Shown: piece by piece, positions 60,716 through 64,000 of the stretch | How positions within the stretch are numbered: position 1 is the stretch's first letter | Layout of the letters: each line of letters begins with the position of its first letter | DNA from: TMED23 sp964566055 | GTDB taxonomy: Bacteria > Pseudomonadota > Alphaproteobacteria > Rhodospirillales > UBA2165 | Direction: 5' to 3' | NCBI GenBank assembly: GCA_964566055.1 | Contig: CAZMHI010000003.1 | Coordinates: forward strand, 1-64,000 | Length of the DNA: 64,000 nucleotides | The notes under the pieces: model-generated | Database searches by the model: none | What the model saw: only the letters and a program-made list of their open reading frames with translations | Told to the model about the DNA's origin: nothing | Made by a program: the position numbers and the translations under genes

Positions 60716-62119
60716 TTAGTCATTGGCTGCCCTGGCGCGATCATCCCGTTGGAGACCAAGCGATTTTAGTTTCCGGTGCAGGGCCGAGCGCTCCATACCG
60801 ACAAAGGAAGCCGTTTTTGAGATATTGCCGCCAAATCTGCTGACTTGTGCACCAAGATATTCTCGTTCAAAAATTTCCCGTGCCTCGCGCAAGGGCAGCC
60901 CCATAAATTCAGTGCTATCCAGGCCAGAATCAGATTGATGTCCGACAGATGTAATTTCCGCCGGTATCATCTCTGAGCGAATGGCTTCATCCGCATCACC
61001 CGGCGCCATGATAAGCACGCGCTCAACGACGTTACGCAATTCCCGCACATTTCCTGGCCAGGCATAGGCTTGAAGAGTGGCAATGGCCTCTTCGGAGAAA
61101 ATGCGTGATGGCCGCCCTGTTGCTTGCGCCATCTGGGTCATAAAAAACTCGGCCAGCGAGGGAATATCTTCGCGGTAATCGCGGAGCGGCGGAATCTCAA
61201 TTGGCACGACGCTGAGGCGGTAAAATAAGTCTTCGCGGAACCGGCCTTCATTCATTTCCTCTGCGAGAGCTTTTGACGAAGCGGCAATAACACGGACATC
61301 GACATCGATACGGGTTGCCCCGCCGACGCGTTGAAAGGTTTGCTCCTGCAATACGCGGACGATTTTGCCTTGGGTTTCCAGCGGCATATCTGCAACTTCA
61401 TCGAGAAATAGCGTGCCGTTATGAGCTTGCTCAAAGGTTCCAATTTCCCGAGGCGAGCGTCCATCACCCGTTGTTTCAACGCCAAACAGGCTAATTTCAA
61501 AATTATCCGGTTGCATGGTGGCGCAATTCAAGGAAATAAACGGGCCGCTTGAGCGCGTTGAATTTTTGTGCAGCAAATGCGCTACGACATCCTTGCCCGA
61601 CCCCGCCGGACCGGTGATCAGCACCCGGCTATTGGCGCTGGCAACCCGGTCAATCGATTGGCGCAATTGGCTAATTGAATTTGACTCTCCGATTAAGTCG
61701 ACCTCACCACCCGCGCGTTTTCTTAGTTCTGCGTTCTCACGTTTCAATCGGGCATTTTCAATTGCCCTATTGACGACCAGGATCATGCGATCAGAAGTGA
61801 ACGGTTTCTCAATAAAATCAAATGCCCCAAGATTGATAGCAGAAACCGCGGTTTCGATATTACCGTGTCCGCTCATCATGACGACCGGTACTTCCGGATG
61901 AACGGTGCAAATGGTCTCCAGAATTTCCATGCCGTCGAGCTGGCTGCCTTCAAGCCAGATATCAAGCAGCACTAGATTTGGTCGCCGCGCTTCAATTTCA
62001 GCGAGCGCAGCTGTACTGTCACGAGCTTCACGGGTTTCGTGGCCTTCATCCTCCAGTACACCCGCCGTCAGCATGCGGATATCCGCTTCGTCATCGACGA
62101 TTAAAATATCGTGCGCCAT
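60716..62119 (-). CDS. ntrX: NtrX response regulator, sigma-54-activator family
   Basis: 467 residues: receiver domain (DILIVDDEADIR; phosphoacceptor Asp in LVLLDIWLEGS), AAA+ domain (Walker A GPAGSGKDVVAHLL, Walker B GTLFLDEVADMP), and a Fis-type HTH (VSRFGGNISKTASFVGMERSALHRK). The GAFTGA loop needed to contact sigma-54 is replaced by VETTGDGRSPREIG, so it may not activate sigma-54 promoters directly. The partner NtrY is upstream, 64 nt away. The pair regulates nitrogen, redox or cell-cycle functions in alphaproteobacteria. Confidence 0.95.
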   Translation of the reverse strand: MAHDILIVDDEADIRMLTAGVLEDEGHETREARDSTAALAEIEARRPNLVLLDIWLEGSQLDGMEILETICTVHPEVPVVMMSGHGNIETAVSAINLGAFDFIEKPFTSDRMILVVNRAIENARLKRENAELRKRAGGEVDLIGESNSISQLRQSIDRVASANSRVLITGPAGSGKDVVAHLLHKNSTRSSGPFISLNCATMQPDNFEISLFGVETTGDGRSPREIGTFEQAHNGTLFLDEVADMPLETQGKIVRVLQEQTFQRVGGATRIDVDVRVIAASSKALAEEMNEGRFREDLFYRLSVVPIEIPPLRDYREDIPSLAEFFMTQMAQATGRPSRIFSEEAIATLQAYAWPGNVRELRNVVERVLIMAPGDADEAIRSEMIPAEITSVGHQSDSGLDSTEFMGLPLREAREIFEREYLGAQVSRFGGNISKTASFVGMERSALHRKLKSLGLQRDDRARAAND

Positions 62120-62183
62120 AAACTTACTAACACTTCGCCTGTAGCATTTGAAAAGGATTCTCGCTGTTCATTATGAACTGTTT

Positions 62184-64000
62184 TTATTGACCAGTAGATT
62201 TATTGAAAATGAGAGTAACTTGAGCCCCGCCTGTGTCTAAATTACGCAGTAAAATCTCACCGTTGTGATCTTCCATTATTTTTGTTGCAATTGCTAGTCC
62301 CAATCCAGTGCCGCGATCTCTGGTTGTTACATACGGCTCGGTAATTCGATCCAGTAACTCTTCCGGGAAACCTTTGCCGTTGTCGGAAATGTAAATGATG
62401 ATTTTTTCCTCACGCTCATCGAGTGCCAAGATGATCTGGCCTGAAGTTTCGGTGCCGTCCGCTATATTAGCGGCGATCGATTCAGCGGCATTCTTAAGCA
62501 CATTGGTGAGAGTCCGGCTTATTTGCTGGCGATCGACATTCGCCATCACCGCATCTATTGGCATAATGGTTTCGTAATTAATGTCAGGGTAGCGGTTGCG
62601 CTCCAAAAATAAGCATTGATTGCAGAGATCATATAGATTGACCTCTTTCAACTCTGGTTGAGGCATCCTGGCGAAGGAAGAAAATTCATCGACCATGCGG
62701 CCAATATCTTCGACTTGGCGCACGATTGTATCGGTGCACATAAAGAAAGTTTCTGGATCAGATGTAATTTCATCTTTGTATTTGCGCTTGAGCCGCTCAG
62801 CCGAAAGCTGGATTGGTGTGAGAGGGTTCTTTATTTCATGCGCAATGCGACGGGCGACATCTGCCCAGGCAGCTTTGCGCTGAGCTGACAGGAGCTCAGA
62901 GACATCATCGAAGGTTACGACGTAACCGATAATTTCCTGCTCAATTTTTTCAGCAGCGACGGAGACGATGAGAACTCTCTGGCGCCCTTCCCGCGCAACC
63001 TTTATTTCCCCTTGAGCATTACGATTTGGGTTCGAGATGACTTGGTCCAGTAAATGGGCCATTTCCGGTACACAATCGCCAAGCGGTTTTTCGACATGCT
63101 GATCAAGGTCAATAGATAATAACTCCGAAGCTGAACGATTGGGTAAATGCACTCTACCCTCGCGGTCGAGCCCAATCACACCGGCAGATACGCCTGACAA
63201 CACAACTTCCGTAAAGCGGCGGCGTTCATCCAACTGGCGGTTGGCCTCAATCAGCCCTTGCTGTTGATTATCAAGTTGTTCCGTCATACGGTTAAACGAC
63301 CGGCTCAGAATACCGACCTCGTCCCGGTCTCTCGTATTTTCAGTATCAACCCGGGCCGAAAGATCGCCCTGGCGCACACGGTCAGCGGCATCAATTAACC
63401 CGCCAATTGGAGTTGAAATGGTTGAGGCGATAGACCAGCCAATCCAGATCGCCGCCAGCAGCAGCAAAAAGGCTACCAGGGCAAAAACAAAGAGGAATTT
63501 GATCTGCAAATTGTCACGGCTTTTTTCCAGCAAGGCGTATTGATTTGCGGCACCCGTCGTTTGTGAAACATGCTCCAAGACTTGGGCATCAATAAATCGT
63601 CCTATCAGCAAATAAGCATCAACGAAGGCTTCTAGTTTCACACCGGCCCGTACAACGTTGTCATTACGGTTCTCGATAATAAAAACTTCGCCCGGGCGGC
63701 TATTTAACACACCCTTCAATAAATCACCCGATGCAAAATTAAAGCCCAGTGAAAAGCTTAGTTGCGAGCGCGCCAGGGTGCGGCCGCTACTGTTGATGAC
63801 GACCGCTTCAGAGAGCTCCCGCACATTGGCGAAAGCGGTGACAATATTGGCAAACAGCCGGGGATTTTGACGCAACCGGGGAGCCGCCCGATTGATATCA
63901 TTGGCCATTGCCAAAGCAACGCCACGGATATTTTTCTGGTGCTCCCGCAGATAAGACTGTGCAACGACGGTCGAAGCATTGACAGCTGTTCTCACTCGAT
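62184..64000 (-). CDS. ntrY: NtrY nitrogen sensor histidine kinase, 5' end cut by window
   Basis: The frame is open to the window edge, so the true start lies outside; what is visible is about 605 residues. Order: a periplasmic or sensor part, a membrane helix (FLFVFALVAFLLLLAAIWIG), HAMP (LSARVDTENTRDRDEVGILS), PAS (LSGVSAGVIGLDREGRVHL), the H-box VARRIAHEIKNPLTPIQLS (phospho-His), and ATPase (NVLKNAAESIA, YISDNGKGFPEELL, GTGLGLAI). Full-length NtrY is about 720-770 residues and starts with two to three more helices. Confidence 0.95.
   Translation of the reverse strand, partial: RVRTAVNASTVVAQSYLREHQKNIRGVALAMANDINRAAPRLRQNPRLFANIVTAFANVRELSEAVVINSSGRTLARSQLSFSLGFNFASGDLLKGVLNSRPGEVFIIENRNDNVVRAGVKLEAFVDAYLLIGRFIDAQVLEHVSQTTGAANQYALLEKSRDNLQIKFLFVFALVAFLLLLAAIWIGWSIASTISTPIGGLIDAADRVRQGDLSARVDTENTRDRDEVGILSRSFNRMTEQLDNQQQGLIEANRQLDERRRFTEVVLSGVSAGVIGLDREGRVHLPNRSASELLSIDLDQHVEKPLGDCVPEMAHLLDQVISNPNRNAQGEIKVAREGRQRVLIVSVAAEKIEQEIIGYVVTFDDVSELLSAQRKAAWADVARRIAHEIKNPLTPIQLSAERLKRKYKDEITSDPETFFMCTDTIVRQVEDIGRMVDEFSSFARMPQPELKEVNLYDLCNQCLFLERNRYPDINYETIMPIDAVMANVDRQQISRTLTNVLKNAAESIAANIADGTETSGQIILALDEREEKIIIYISDNGKGFPEELLDRITEPYVTTRDRGTGLGLAIATKIMEDHNGEILLRNLDTGGAQVTLIFNKSTGQ

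Overview
The window is 64 kb from an alphaproteobacterial chromosome. It most resembles a Rhodospirillales-like, probably marine or environmental and uncultivated lineage. The best evidence is gene order: ntrY-ntrX-trkA-D-amino acid transaminase-HAD-hfq-hflX at the right end, and rlpA-dacC-like-tmk-holB-metG ... tatD-MBL in the middle, both classic alphaproteobacterial arrangements. GC content looks intermediate, TTG and GTG starts are frequent, and most genes have clear GGAG-type ribosome binding sites. No CRISPR array, rRNA operon, phage or transposase gene is visible.

Layout. 0-6.3 kb: the 5' part of a tRNA-Ser, a lipoprotein, a glycosyltransferase, an Idh/MocA oxidoreductase, a COG0523 GTPase with a DUF427 partner, and a 2OG-Fe(II) oxygenase. 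6.3-15.9 kb: a catabolic block with a threonine-synthase-like PLP enzyme, two FAH-family hydrolases, an aldo/keto reductase, an SDR, a thioredoxin-fold deiodinase homologue, a MetE-like protein, a TauE exporter and a secreted metallohydrolase. 15.9-20.4 kb: a signalling group (coiled-coil membrane protein, PAS histidine kinase, DUF2336 protein). 20.5-26.1 kb: an aromatic-acid-type catabolic locus (cupin, Rieske oxygenase alpha and beta subunits, divergent UbiD decarboxylase, GST, EamA transporter). 26.1-28.2 kb: a GC-rich palindromic repeat and an AT-richer solitary SIR2-TPR gene. 28.2-32.3 kb: a sugar-acid operon (HIBADH-type reductase, IlvD/Edd dehydratase, SMP-30 lactonase, DinB protein). 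32.3-46.9 kb: cell-wall and replication/translation housekeeping genes, interrupted between metG and tatD by a TRAP-TAXI transporter and a molybdopterin oxidoreductase.

46.9-49.1 kb is the oddest part. It is almost gene-free and rich in palindromic repeats. It is bounded by two inverted copies of a roughly 59-bp repeat, carries one small orphan protein gene, and holds two copies of a two-hairpin element. The second-hairpin stems of those copies differ by compensatory changes while the loop is constant, and both end in a U-run on the minus strand. I read them as a candidate pair of paralogous small RNAs, and they are the best candidate for an undescribed system here. 49.1-64 kb returns to ordinary chromosome: a bile-acid-symporter-family transporter, FAH hydrolase, FecR protein, MazG, an IMPase-family phosphatase, an HD-GYP regulator, then the hflX-hfq-...-ntrX-ntrY block, with ntrY cut by the window end.

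Functions come from motif and family recognition by eye. No database search, folding calculation or expression data was available.
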